A DNA stretch of 64,000 nt, taken from contig FPAN01000002.1 in the NCBI GenBank assembly GCA_900116395.1, positions 124,001 through 188,000 on the forward strand, written 5' to 3'. The DNA comes from Lachnospiraceae bacterium XBD2001 (GTDB taxonomy: Bacteria; Bacillota; Clostridia; Lachnospirales; Lachnospiraceae). A model generated the notes under the pieces. That model was not told the origin of the DNA, ran no database searches, and saw only the letters and a list, made by a program, of their open reading frames with translations. Shown here one piece after another: positions 33,370 to 42,053 of the stretch (position 1 is its first letter; each line of letters starts with the position of its first letter). A program made the translations under genes and the position numbers.

Positions 33370-34362
33370 ATGAAAAAGAGAATTGTAGCAATGCTTACCG
33401 TAGCCGCTCTTGGTATGACCATGATGGTTGGCTGTGGAGAGAAGCAGGAAGAGATTTCTACCGAGCAGCTTCAGACTGAGGAAGAGACGACAGAAGCAGC
33501 AGAGACTGAGGAAGAAGACGATGAGAATTACGAGACCGGAGATGCATCCTTGGATAATCCTCGTAACCAGGATGAAATCGGCGAGAAGGAGCTTCTGGTT
33601 GTAAGCTTCGGAACCAGCTTCAATGACAGCAGACGTCTTACCATCGGTGCCATCGAGAAGGCTTTGGAAGAGGCATATCCGGAATATTCCGTACGTCGTG
33701 CATTCACTTCTAATATCATTATCGACCATGTCAACAAGCGTGACGGTATCTTAATTGATGACTTGGATGCAGGCTTACAGCGTGCAGTCGATAACGGGGT
33801 AAAAGAGCTGGTAATTCAGCCAACCCACTTGATGAACGGTATTGAGTATACCCAGCTTAGCGATGCAGTCGCTCAGTATGCAGATGCATTTGATTCCGTA
33901 AAGATTGGTGCGCCTCTCTTGACCACCGACGAGGACTTCAAGAACGTAGAGCAGGCATTGGTTGACTGGACCAAGGAGTACGATGACGGCAAGACCGCAA
34001 TTGTATTCATGGGACATGGTACTGAGGCAGAGTCCAACGGTGTCTATGCCAAGATGCAGGAGTTATTCACGGCAGACGGATATGAGAACTACTATGTAGG
34101 AACCGTTGAGGCAACTCCATCTTTGGATGATGTATTGGCAGCTGTAGAAGCAGGCGAATATGAGCGTGTTATCTTAGAGCCAATGATGGTAGTTGCAGGT
34201 GATCATGCTAACAACGATATGGCCGGAGATGAGGATGACAGCTGGAAGAGCGCATTCGAGAAGGCCGGTTACAAGGTAGAGTGCTTGCTTCGCGGACTTG
34301 GCGAGAATGAAGCAATCCAGCAGATGTACGTAGAGCATGCCAAGGCAGTAATTGAGGAATAA
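33370..34362 (+). CDS. cbiK: Lipoprotein sirohydrochlorin cobaltochelatase CbiK-like
   Basis: 330 residues. The N-terminus is a lipoprotein signal (TMMVGCGEK) followed by an acidic Glu/Thr linker (about 24-70), then a full CbiK fold: LLVVSFGTSFNDSRRLTIGAIE, TSNIIIDHVNKRDG, QPTHLMNG, VFMGHGTE and MMVVAGDHANNDMAGD. The two histidines in GHGT and GDHAN correspond to the metal-binding pair of CbiK. Being exported and membrane-anchored, it cannot act on cytoplasmic sirohydrochlorin; periplasmic CbiK forms are known in Desulfovibrio. It leads the riboswitch-controlled import genes, so a role in handling metal or tetrapyrrole outside the cell is likely. Confidence 0.88.
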   Translation: MKKRIVAMLTVAALGMTMMVGCGEKQEEISTEQLQTEEETTEAAETEEEDDENYETGDASLDNPRNQDEIGEKELLVVSFGTSFNDSRRLTIGAIEKALEEAYPEYSVRRAFTSNIIIDHVNKRDGILIDDLDAGLQRAVDNGVKELVIQPTHLMNGIEYTQLSDAVAQYADAFDSVKIGAPLLTTDEDFKNVEQALVDWTKEYDDGKTAIVFMGHGTEAESNGVYAKMQELFTADGYENYYVGTVEATPSLDDVLAAVEAGEYERVILEPMMVVAGDHANNDMAGDEDDSWKSAFEKAGYKVECLLRGLGENEAIQQMYVEHAKAVIEE

Positions 34363-34369
34363 GAATTAC

Positions 34370-35302
34370 ATGAAGAAAAGAATGATTTGCGGATGGTTGG
34401 CCACACTTCTTGTGGCTACCACCCTTTTAAGCGGATGTGGAGCCAAGGAAGCAGAGGCACCACAGGAGGTACAGGAAAGTGCCAAGGTGGAGGAGACTCC
34501 TGCAGCAGAGGATCACTCTGACAAAATTGCAAGCGGTTCTGAAACCATTGAAGCCGTAGAGGTTGTAGAAGACGGCATGGTGCCGGTAACGGCAGATCAG
34601 CTGGTTGACGGAACCTATGACATCGAAGTGGCATCCAGTTCCGAGATGTTTCATATTGAGACGGCAACCTTAACTGTTGCTGACGGTAAGATGACCTGTG
34701 ATATGACCATGGGCGGTACCGGATATCTCTATCTATACATGGGAACCGGCGAAGAAGCCGTTGCAGCAACAGAGAACGATTATGTAAACTTCGAAGAGGA
34801 TTCCGAAGGAGCACATCATTTTGTTGTGCCGGTAGCGTCATTGGATAGTGCCATTGACTGTGCAGCATTCAGCAAGAAGAAGGAAAAATGGTACGAACGA
34901 CAGCTGTGCTTCCGTGCAGATTCCTTACCATTGGAAGCGTTTGCGGAAGGCATGTACGATACGGTGGCATCCTTAGGGGTAGAAGACGGCGAGTATTTGG
35001 TGGATGTGACCTTGACCGGTGGAAGCGGTAAGGCTTCCGTAGACAACCCGGCTTACATGTGGGTAGCGGACGGCAAGGCAACCGTATCCTTAGTATGGAG
35101 TAGCCCGAACTATGATTACATGGTAGTCGGCGGCGAGAAGTACCTTCCGGTGAATGCCGATGGCAACGCTCAGTTTGATATTCCGGTAGCAGCATTCAAC
35201 TATCGTATGCCGGTAACTGCGGATACTACCGCAATGAGCACCCCGCATGAGATTGCGTATCATATTACCTTAGACGGTGATAGCATCAAGGAGATTCAGT
35301 AA
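34370..35302 (+). CDS. Lipoprotein with two related beta domains, corrinoid/tetrapyrrole uptake partner
   Basis: 310 residues; the ATG at 34370 follows GAGGAATAAG. Lipobox LLSGCGAKEA. After a Glu/Ala linker come two similar beta-rich domains (about 75-185 and 195-310), each starting DGxYxVxV and containing a Val-Ala-Asp-Gly-Lys turn; the second has NYDYMVVGGEKYLPV. The pattern recalls NEAT-like ligand-binding domains, but I cannot confirm that. Located between a surface CbiK-like protein and a substrate-binding lipoprotein under a B12 riboswitch, it most likely captures corrinoid, heme or a metal complex. Confidence 0.7.
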   Translation: MKKRMICGWLATLLVATTLLSGCGAKEAEAPQEVQESAKVEETPAAEDHSDKIASGSETIEAVEVVEDGMVPVTADQLVDGTYDIEVASSSEMFHIETATLTVADGKMTCDMTMGGTGYLYLYMGTGEEAVAATENDYVNFEEDSEGAHHFVVPVASLDSAIDCAAFSKKKEKWYERQLCFRADSLPLEAFAEGMYDTVASLGVEDGEYLVDVTLTGGSGKASVDNPAYMWVADGKATVSLVWSSPNYDYMVVGGEKYLPVNADGNAQFDIPVAAFNYRMPVTADTTAMSTPHEIAYHITLDGDSIKEIQ

Positions 35303-35304
35303 CT

Positions 35305-36465
35305 ATGAGAAAAACAGGAATACTTGGATGTGTTCTGGCACTTATGATCCTGTGTTTTGCAGGATGTACACAGCAACATACGGATACCGTGACAGAACCT
35401 TCCGGGATTTCCTGGAATTCCTTGGAATCATCAGGAAACCTTACATTGTCCTATGCCACGGGATTTTCCGTGGAAGACTACGGAAGCGACTATAGCTTAA
35501 TTACCATTCCACAGAGCGGACGTTATCTTGTGGTCGCGGAAAATGCAGCGCTTCCTGATGATTTGCCGGAGGATGTTGTAGTATTACAGCAACCGCTGCA
35601 ACATATTTATAATGCCTCTTCTTCCACTATGGATTTGTTCCGGGTGTTGAACGGATTGGATGCGGTATCCATGACAGGTACCAAGTCAGAGGACTGGTCC
35701 ATACCGGAGATTGCGGAGCTGGTGAAGTCGGAGGAGATTGTGTATGCCGGCAAATATTCCAATCCGGATTATGAATATCTGATTGAAGATGGATGTTCGC
35801 TGGCTATCGAGAATACCATGATTTACCACTCGCCGGAAGTGTTAGAGACCATGGAAAAAGTTGGAATTCCAACATTAGTGGAACGAAGCAGTTACGAGGA
35901 AGACCCCTTGGGACGCTTAGAGTGGGTGAAGTTATACGGCGTACTCTTAGATAAAAGAGAAGAAGCAGACGCTTATTTTTCCAATGAAGTGGCGCGCCTG
36001 CAGAAGGTTCTTCCGAAAGAGATGACGGAAGACGGACCAAGCGTGGTGTATTTCTATCTGAATGCCAATGGTGGCGTCAATGTCCGTAAGCCCGGGGATT
36101 ACATCTCCAAGATGATTCGCATGGCCGGCGGAAGTTATGCATTTCCGAAGATTGCAGAGGAGGATGACAATTCCACCAGCATGACCATGCAGATGGAAGC
36201 CTTCTATGCCTATGCCAAGGATGCGGATGTGTTGATTTATAACGGCTCCATCAACGGTGTTCCACAGTCCTTAGAGGAGTTGATAGCAAGTGAACCGCTG
36301 CTTCTGGATTTTAAGGCGGTTAAGAACCACAAGGTATACTGCGCCGACGGAGATATGTTCCAACAGGTTAGCGGAACCTGTGATATGATTTTGGATTTTT
36401 ATCATGTACTTCAAGATGAGGAAGATGGGGATGGCACACTTACCTACTTATACCAATTACAATAA
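35305..36465 (+). CDS. btuF: Substrate-binding lipoprotein of a BtuFCD/FecBCD-type importer
   Basis: 386 residues. Lipobox ILCFAGCTQQ. Two Rossmann-like lobes are joined by a helix: the first has VVLQQPLQHIYNASSSTMDLF and LNGLDAVSMTG, the second YFYLNANGGVNVRKPGDYISKM and FKAVKNHKVYCADGDMFQ, as in BtuF/FhuD family proteins. Its 3' end overlaps the permease gene. The riboswitch suggests corrinoid as ligand; a cobalt or heme complex is also possible. Confidence 0.85.
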   Translation: MRKTGILGCVLALMILCFAGCTQQHTDTVTEPSGISWNSLESSGNLTLSYATGFSVEDYGSDYSLITIPQSGRYLVVAENAALPDDLPEDVVVLQQPLQHIYNASSSTMDLFRVLNGLDAVSMTGTKSEDWSIPEIAELVKSEEIVYAGKYSNPDYEYLIEDGCSLAIENTMIYHSPEVLETMEKVGIPTLVERSSYEEDPLGRLEWVKLYGVLLDKREEADAYFSNEVARLQKVLPKEMTEDGPSVVYFYLNANGGVNVRKPGDYISKMIRMAGGSYAFPKIAEEDDNSTSMTMQMEAFYAYAKDADVLIYNGSINGVPQSLEELIASEPLLLDFKAVKNHKVYCADGDMFQQVSGTCDMILDFYHVLQDEEDGDGTLTYLYQLQ

Positions 36466-37429
36466 GACAAGATATGCGGTGGTATTTGTGCTGCTGGGGA
36501 TTGCCCTGGTGGCACTGTGCCTGTTGAACCTGTTTGTGGGCAGTGTACGTGTGGATTTTCACACCGAGGCCGCACGTAGAATTCTTCTGGATATTCGCCT
36601 GCCAAGGCTACTTGCTGCGCTGATTTTGGGTGGAGCACTGTCTGTGGCAGGTTTTTTGTTGCAGACCTTTTTTAATAACCCGTTGGCAGGTCCCTTCGTG
36701 CTGGGAATCTCTTCCGGAGCGAAGCTTATGGTGGCAATGGTGATGATCTTAGCGCTGAATGCCGGAGTGATCTTAAATTCCTGGGGCATGATTGCGGCAG
36801 CTTTCCTGGGGGCTATGCTGTCTATGGGCTTTATACTGTTGGTGTCCGCACGCCGGACCTCCATGGGAATTCTCATCGTCTGCGGTATTATGGTGGGATA
36901 TTTTTGCTCGGCCATCACAGAGCTGTTTATCACTTTCGCTAAGGATACCAACATCGTCAATCTCCATCATTGGTCCCAGGGGTCCTTCGCAGGTATATCC
37001 TGGAACAATGTGGTGGTAATGACGGTTGTGGTACTGCTTGGGTTAATCGCCTGCGTATTTTTGTGCAAGCCCATGGGGGCCTACCAGTTGGGAGAAGCCT
37101 ATGCCAAGAACTTAGGCGTGGACGTACGTCGATTGCGCCGCTGGCTAATCTTAATATCCAGCTTATTGGCAGCCTGTGTTACGGCCTTTGCCGGACCCAT
37201 TGCCTTCGTTGGAATCGCAGTGCCCCAGCTGTTGAAGCGAGTGTTAAAAACCCAAGCTCCGGGATGGACGATTCCGGCTTGTTTTTTGGGTGGCAGCGTA
37301 TTTTGCCTGGGGTCGGACTTACTGGCAAGAGTGTTGTTTGCACCGACGGAACTAAGTATCAGTGTGGTCACAAGTGTCCTTGGAGCACCGATTGTGATCT
37401 GGGTTATGATGAAGCGACAGAGGCCTTAA
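36431..37429 (+). CDS. btuC: FecCD/BtuC-family ABC permease
   Basis: 332 residues with the ATG at 36431 (GAGGAAG at 36418-36424); it overlaps the binding-protein gene by 35 nt. About ten membrane helices. DIRLPRLLAALILGGALSVAG and GPFVLGISSGAKL are the FecCD signatures, and AYAKNLGVDVRR...AGPIAFVGIAVPQLLKR the coupling region. It imports the ligand with the ATPase encoded next. Confidence 0.92.
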   Translation: MAHLPTYTNYNKTRYAVVFVLLGIALVALCLLNLFVGSVRVDFHTEAARRILLDIRLPRLLAALILGGALSVAGFLLQTFFNNPLAGPFVLGISSGAKLMVAMVMILALNAGVILNSWGMIAAAFLGAMLSMGFILLVSARRTSMGILIVCGIMVGYFCSAITELFITFAKDTNIVNLHHWSQGSFAGISWNNVVVMTVVVLLGLIACVFLCKPMGAYQLGEAYAKNLGVDVRRLRRWLILISSLLAACVTAFAGPIAFVGIAVPQLLKRVLKTQAPGWTIPACFLGGSVFCLGSDLLARVLFAPTELSISVVTSVLGAPIVIWVMMKRQRP

Positions 37430-37430
37430 G

Positions 37431-38177
37431 ATGAGTAAATTATTGGAAGTTGAGAACCTGGCAGCAGGTTATGGAAAAAAGAAAATCATCCGCGACGTCA
37501 GCTTCACTTTGGAAGCCGGAGAAATCCTGGCGGTGGTAGGCCCAAACGGTGTGGGAAAATCCACGTTACTTCGGACGGTGGCAGGATTCCTTCCGGCCAT
37601 GGAAGGCCAGATTCGTATCGCGGGACAAGCGGTGGAGCAGATGCCGCGGGAAGAACATGCCAAGGTGTTATCTGTTGTAACTACAACAAGACCTCATTCG
37701 GATTGGCTCATGGTGCGGGATGTGGTGGCAGCAGGTCGTTATCCTTATACCGGTTCCCTAGGTATTCTAAGTGATGAGGATTGGGAGATTGTGGATGAAG
37801 CCATGGACCGGATGGAGATTCGGGAACTGGCAACCTCGTATTTTGAAGAACTAAGTGATGGGCAGCGGCAACGGGTACTGTTGGCCAAGTCCATCGCCCA
37901 ACAACCGAAGGTATTGGTTTTGGATGAGCCTACCTCTTATCTGGATATTCGTTACCAGTTGGAATTCGTAGAGATGGCACTGGATTTGGCAAAAAAGCAG
38001 GGCATGGGGATTTTTCTATCCATCCATGAACTGGGCATAGCAAGACGTCTAGCTGACCGGGTGTTGTGTCTCAAGGACGGACGCAGGGATGCCTACGGAG
38101 TAACGGAAGAAATCTTAAGAGACGACTATATCGAGCAGTTATACGGAATCCCGAAGGGAGGACTCTATGGCATTTGA
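37431..38177 (+). CDS. btuD: ABC transporter ATP-binding protein, BtuD/FecE type
   Basis: 248 residues, starting 1 nt after the permease stop. Walker A GPNGVGKST, signature LSDGQRQRVLLAKSIAQ, Walker B VLVLDEP and the switch His in SIHELGIA are all present. It overlaps cbiD by 11 nt, physically linking uptake to biosynthesis in one transcript. Confidence 0.94.
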   Translation: MSKLLEVENLAAGYGKKKIIRDVSFTLEAGEILAVVGPNGVGKSTLLRTVAGFLPAMEGQIRIAGQAVEQMPREEHAKVLSVVTTTRPHSDWLMVRDVVAAGRYPYTGSLGILSDEDWEIVDEAMDRMEIRELATSYFEELSDGQRQRVLLAKSIAQQPKVLVLDEPTSYLDIRYQLEFVEMALDLAKKQGMGIFLSIHELGIARRLADRVLCLKDGRRDAYGVTEEILRDDYIEQLYGIPKGGLYGI

Positions 38178-39261
38178 GCATTACATCGCAAGTAATGGCA
38201 AAAACTTACGCATGGGGTATACCACCGGAACCTGCGCTGCGGCTGCGGCAGCAGGAGCGGCGGAAGGACTCTTAACGGGCAAGGTGCCAACTTCTATTCG
38301 CATCGATACGCCAAAGGGACTCATTGTGGAAGTATCTCCGGCATCCATGAAGCAATCCCAGGATGCCTGCAGCGTGGGAATTACCAAGGATGCAGGGGAT
38401 GACGCAGATGCAACGGCAGGTATGGAAATTGTAGCTACGGTGACGTATGCTAAGGATAAGGAAACTTTCCCCATTCGAGGGGGAGTTGGAATCGGACGGG
38501 TGACGAAGCCCGGATTGGACCAGCCGGTAGGGGAAGCGGCCATCAATCATGTTCCACGGGAGATGATTCGTGCCCAGTTACAGCGGGTCTGTGAGGAACA
38601 GGGATATACTGGGAACTTGGCAGTGGAAATCTCGGCACCCCAAGGGGAGGAGATTGCCAAACGCACCTTCAATCCCCGCCTTGGAATTGAAGGCGGTATC
38701 TCTATTATCGGAACCTCCGGTATTGTGGAACCCATGAGCCAGAAGGCCTATGCGGATGCGGTTCGAATTGAGATTCGCCAGAAGGCTGCCGAAGGGTACA
38801 AGAAGTTGATTCTAACCCCCGGCAATTATGGATTGGCCTTCTTAGAGGAACACGGATACCGGAAGGAGGAACGTCCTATTGTGGTATGTTCCAACTTCAT
38901 CGGAGATGCCTTGGAAGAGGCGGAAGTCTGTGGTATTACGGACATTCTGCTTGTTGGCCACATCGGAAAACTGGTGAAGCTGGCCGGTGGAATCTTCAAC
39001 ACCCATTCCCACGTGGCGGACGCCCGTGTGGAAATCTTCACCGCCAACGCAGCTTGCGCCGGAGCCACGCCTGCCATCTGCACTGCGCTGATGGAGGCGG
39101 CCACCACCGATGCCTGCCTGGACATCCTCGATGCCGCCGGCCTCCTGGAACCCACCATGCAGCGCATCTACGCCGCCGCCACAGCACACCTTCGTGCCTT
39201 CGTACACGAAGCGGTCGCTACCGAACTCATCATGTTCTCCAACGTGCGGGGCCGGCTGTAG
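38167..39261 (+). CDS. cbiD: Cobalt-precorrin-5B C1-methyltransferase CbiD
   Basis: 364 residues. The start LRMGYTTGTCAAAAAAGAA is the CbiD hallmark; NPRLGIEGGISIIGTSGIVEP and TPGNYGLAFL are also conserved. It methylates C1 during anaerobic ring contraction. The last about 290 bases are strikingly rich in C at third codon positions, unlike the rest of the gene, and are followed by a 51-nt gap and a G-rich gene start. Confidence 0.95.
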   Translation: MAFEHYIASNGKNLRMGYTTGTCAAAAAAGAAEGLLTGKVPTSIRIDTPKGLIVEVSPASMKQSQDACSVGITKDAGDDADATAGMEIVATVTYAKDKETFPIRGGVGIGRVTKPGLDQPVGEAAINHVPREMIRAQLQRVCEEQGYTGNLAVEISAPQGEEIAKRTFNPRLGIEGGISIIGTSGIVEPMSQKAYADAVRIEIRQKAAEGYKKLILTPGNYGLAFLEEHGYRKEERPIVVCSNFIGDALEEAEVCGITDILLVGHIGKLVKLAGGIFNTHSHVADARVEIFTANAACAGATPAICTALMEAATTDACLDILDAAGLLEPTMQRIYAAATAHLRAFVHEAVATELIMFSNVRGRL

Positions 39262-39312
39262 GGTTACGCCCTCGTTTGGCGGGGAGACAAGATTCAAAGA
39301 AAGGAAGCGTGT

Positions 39313-40065
39313 ATGGTACACTTTGTGGGCGCCGGGAGCGGTGCGACAGATTTGATAACGGTGAGGGGCAAGGGGCTTTTGGAGCAGGCTGACGTGGTGA
39401 TATACGCGGGAAGTCTGGTGAATCCGGCGCTGCTTGGCTTTTGCAGGGAAGATGCGAAGATTTACAATTCGGCCGAAATGCATCTGGATGAGGTGCTGGA
39501 TGTGATGAAGGCGAATCGGGATGCGGAAGTGGTGCGCCTGCACACGGGAGATCCGAGTATTTACGGTGCTATCCGGGAGCAGATGGATGCCTTGGATGAA
39601 CTGGGGATAGCTTATGATGTGACGCCGGGAGTGTCCAGCTTTTTTGCGGCAGCAGCCTCGGTGGGATGTGAGTATACCTTGCCGGGAATATCACAGACAG
39701 TGATTATTACCAGAATGGAGGGCAGGACTCCGGTTCCGGAAGGGCAGCAGTTGGCGAAGCTGGCAGTGCACGGGGCTTCCATGGTGATTTTTCTCTCCGC
39801 ATCCATGACCGGGAAGGTGCAGGAAGCGCTGTTGTCAGGAAGTTATAACGCCGATACGCCGGCAGCCATTGTCTATAAGGCCAGCTGGCCGGAAGAGAAG
39901 ATCTGCCGCTGTCGCCTGGCAGACCTGGATGCCACGGCAAAGCAGGCCGGAATCTCCAAGACGGCTCTGATTCTGGTGGGAGATTTTTTGGGTGATACAC
40001 CAAACTATGAGAAGAGCAAGTTGTATGATGCAACTTTTACGACGGAATATCGAAAAGGGATATAG
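39313..40065 (+). CDS. cbiF: Cobalt-precorrin-4 C11-methyltransferase CbiF
   Basis: 250 residues. HFVGAGSGATDLITVRG is the SAM-dependent tetrapyrrole methylase start; ADVVIYAGSLVNPALL, LHTGDPSIYGAIREQM and the ITRMEGRTPVPEG segment distinguish CbiF/CobM. It is followed 21 nt later by cbiG. The 5' end is G-rich, in contrast with the C-rich end of cbiD. Confidence 0.95.
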   Translation: MVHFVGAGSGATDLITVRGKGLLEQADVVIYAGSLVNPALLGFCREDAKIYNSAEMHLDEVLDVMKANRDAEVVRLHTGDPSIYGAIREQMDALDELGIAYDVTPGVSSFFAAAASVGCEYTLPGISQTVIITRMEGRTPVPEGQQLAKLAVHGASMVIFLSASMTGKVQEALLSGSYNADTPAAIVYKASWPEEKICRCRLADLDATAKQAGISKTALILVGDFLGDTPNYEKSKLYDATFTTEYRKGI

Positions 40066-40086
40066 TCAAGAAAAAGAGGTAGAACT

Positions 40087-40986
40087 ATGAAGACAGCAAT
40101 CGCATGCTTTAGTGATGCAGGAATGGAACTGGGGAAACAGCTCAAATTGGGCGAAGTTACCCGTATCGGTGAAGAGGCGGGAGTGTCCTTGGATGAATGG
40201 ACCAAGGAACACTTCGAGACCACGGAAGGCCTGATTTTTATCGGTGCCTGCGGGATTGCGGTGCGGGCTATTGCGCCGTACTTAGTCAGCAAGACCACAG
40301 ATCCGGCAGTGGTTGTGGTGGATGATATGGGAACCTTCGTGATTTCCCTGGTGAGTGGACATTTGGGCGGCGCCAATGATTTGGCATCCATGATTTCCAG
40401 CCGTTGCGGTGCCGTGCCGGTGATTACCACAGCAACGGATCAGCGGGGCACCTTCGCCGTAGACCAGTGGGCGAAGCGGGAAGGCATCGGAATTGTGAAT
40501 CCGGAGGCCATCAAAGAGATTTCCTCCTCCATCTTGGCGGGCAACGAGGTTGTGGTAAGCTCCGGTTCCTGCAAGTTGCATCTGGTCCCGAAGCTGTACG
40601 TGTTGGGCGTCGGTTGCAAGAAGGACACATCTCCGGAGGCGATGATCGAAGCCTACCAGGAGTTTGCAAAAAAGTATGCCTTGATTGATGCCAGCATCGG
40701 AACCATTGCTACCATTGATTTGAAGAAGGAAGAGCTGGCCATTCGGGTCTTATCGAAGCGCTTAGGCGTTCCGGTGGTTACCTTCGGTGCAGAGGAATTG
40801 GCTGCGGTATCCGGAGATTTTACGGCATCCGAGTTCGTGGAGCGAATCACCGGCGTGGATAATGTATGTGAGCGGGCAGCTGTGCGCATGGCCGGCGGAA
40901 CGCTTATGGTAAAAAAGGAAAGCTACGAAGGCATCACCTTCGCATTGGCTCGCAATAAGCGATTGGAGCAGTGGAGCTGGGAATAA
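40087..40986 (+). CDS. cbiG: Cobalt-precorrin 5A hydrolase CbiG
   Basis: 299 residues. The N-terminal domain has FIGACGIAVRAIAPYL and VSGHLGGANDLA; the C-terminal CobE-like domain has LGVGCKKDTSPEAMIEAY and VTFGAEELAAVSG. It opens the delta-lactone and releases the two-carbon fragment as acetaldehyde in the anaerobic pathway, just before CbiD acts. Its stop overlaps the cbiH start (TAATG). Confidence 0.94.
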   Translation: MKTAIACFSDAGMELGKQLKLGEVTRIGEEAGVSLDEWTKEHFETTEGLIFIGACGIAVRAIAPYLVSKTTDPAVVVVDDMGTFVISLVSGHLGGANDLASMISSRCGAVPVITTATDQRGTFAVDQWAKREGIGIVNPEAIKEISSSILAGNEVVVSSGSCKLHLVPKLYVLGVGCKKDTSPEAMIEAYQEFAKKYALIDASIGTIATIDLKKEELAIRVLSKRLGVPVVTFGAEELAAVSGDFTASEFVERITGVDNVCERAAVRMAGGTLMVKKESYEGITFALARNKRLEQWSWE

Positions 40987-41717
40987 TGGGATTGTTGTAT
41001 GTAGTGGGCTTAGGCCCGGGAAAAATCGAAGGCATGACCCTAGAGGCCAAACAGGCATTGGATGCAACCTCTGTCATCTGTGGTTATACGGTCTATGTGG
41101 ATCTCTTACGGGAGACCTATCCTGATAAGGAATATTTGACGACACCTATGCGCCGGGAGGTAGAGCGCTGCCACATGGCGTTGGAGGCTGCAGCATCCGG
41201 TGCTACGGTTGCTATGGTCTGCAGTGGTGACGCCGGCATCTACGGTATGTCCGGCCTCATCTATGAACTCTCCGCAGATTATCCGGAAGTGGAAATCGTC
41301 GTTGTACCGGGAATTACTGCGGCCATTAGTGGAGCAGCGGTCCTTGGAGCGCCTCTAATGAACGACTTCTGCGTCATCTCTTTATCCGACCTAATGACGC
41401 CATGGGACGTAATCGAACAGCGCCTCCACGGCGCCGGAGCAGGCGACTTCCCAGTTGCCCTCTACAACCCGATGTCCCATAAGCGTGTGGACCACCTCGC
41501 CAAGGCCTGCGACATCCTGTTACAGTATCGCAGCCCGGATGCCGTCTGTGGCTGGGTCAAAAACATCGGACGTGACCAGCAAGCGTCCGCGCTCCTTACC
41601 CTTGCCGAACTGCGGGACGCAACCGTCGATATGTTCACCACCGTCTTCATCGGAAACTCCCAGACCCGGGATTTGCGCGGCCATATGGTTACAGGGCGCG
41701 GCTACTGCCCCAAGTAA
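40986..41717 (+). CDS. cbiH: Precorrin-3B (cobalt-factor III) C17-methyltransferase CbiH
   Basis: 243 residues; the ATG at 40986 overlaps the cbiG stop. LLYVVGLGPGKIEGMTLEA, VCSGDAGIYGMSGL and VPGITAAISGAAVLGAPL are methylase motifs of the CbiH/CobJ type. The enzyme drives ring contraction. The last about 330 bases again switch to C-rich third positions, and the gene is followed by two long hairpins rather than directly by cbiJ. Confidence 0.94.
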   Translation: MGLLYVVGLGPGKIEGMTLEAKQALDATSVICGYTVYVDLLRETYPDKEYLTTPMRREVERCHMALEAAASGATVAMVCSGDAGIYGMSGLIYELSADYPEVEIVVVPGITAAISGAAVLGAPLMNDFCVISLSDLMTPWDVIEQRLHGAGAGDFPVALYNPMSHKRVDHLAKACDILLQYRSPDAVCGWVKNIGRDQQASALLTLAELRDATVDMFTTVFIGNSQTRDLRGHMVTGRGYCPK

Positions 41718-41721
41718 GTCC

Positions 41722-41863
41722 GGCGCTTCTGCCATATATATTTCCCGCGAGATCGCTCTCGCTACCGCTTTGGACGTAGCAGACACTAAGAAGCCTGCTT
41801 CGCAGCCTTCAAGTGCTGACGTCCAAAGAGGCTCGCTACAGAAATATATATAGCCGAAGCACC
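41722..41863. repeat. Long imperfect hairpin 1 between cbiH and cbiJ
   Basis: The outer arms GGCGCTTC...ATATATATTTC (41722-41744) and GAAATATATATA...GAAGCACC (41841-41863) pair. Moving inward, TTTGGACGT (41769-41777) pairs with ACGTCCAAA (41819-41827), and CTGC/GCAG close on a TTC loop (41795-41805). It is about 142 nt, with no gene and no T-run, so not a terminator. It may shape the polycistronic RNA or be an inserted repeat element. Confidence 0.7.
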
Positions 41864-41884
41864 TTGACTAAATTAATTTATACA

Positions 41885-42031
41885 GGCCGCGCAAGGGGAT
41901 ATCGTCTGCAACGTAAGTGCCTAGAGACACGTCGGTGCTTGAAAGCATGCAATGCTTTCTTAGCATCCGCTACGTGACGGCAGGAGCCGAGAGGCGCCAC
42001 TTACGTGTAGGCGATGTCCCCGGAAGTGGCC
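41885..42031. repeat. Long imperfect hairpin 2 between cbiH and cbiJ
   Basis: GGCC...GGGGATATCGTC...ACGTAAGTG (41885-41919) pairs with CACTTACGT...GCGATGTCCCC...GGCC (41998-42031). Inside, CACGT and TGCT-GAAAGCAT (about 41928-41948) pair with ATGCTTTC-AGCA and ACGTG (about 41951-41976). It is about 147 nt, adjacent to hairpin 1 with a 21-nt AT-rich link, and ends 22 nt before the cbiJ start codon. Confidence 0.7.
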
Positions 42032-42053
42032 GTGGAAAAAGGAACGTAGAGAT

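Noticed and set aside
41455..41853. Open frame running from cbiH into the intergenic hairpin
   Set aside because: It is a shadow of cbiH in another frame, with proline/serine-rich, unstructured content and no start signal.
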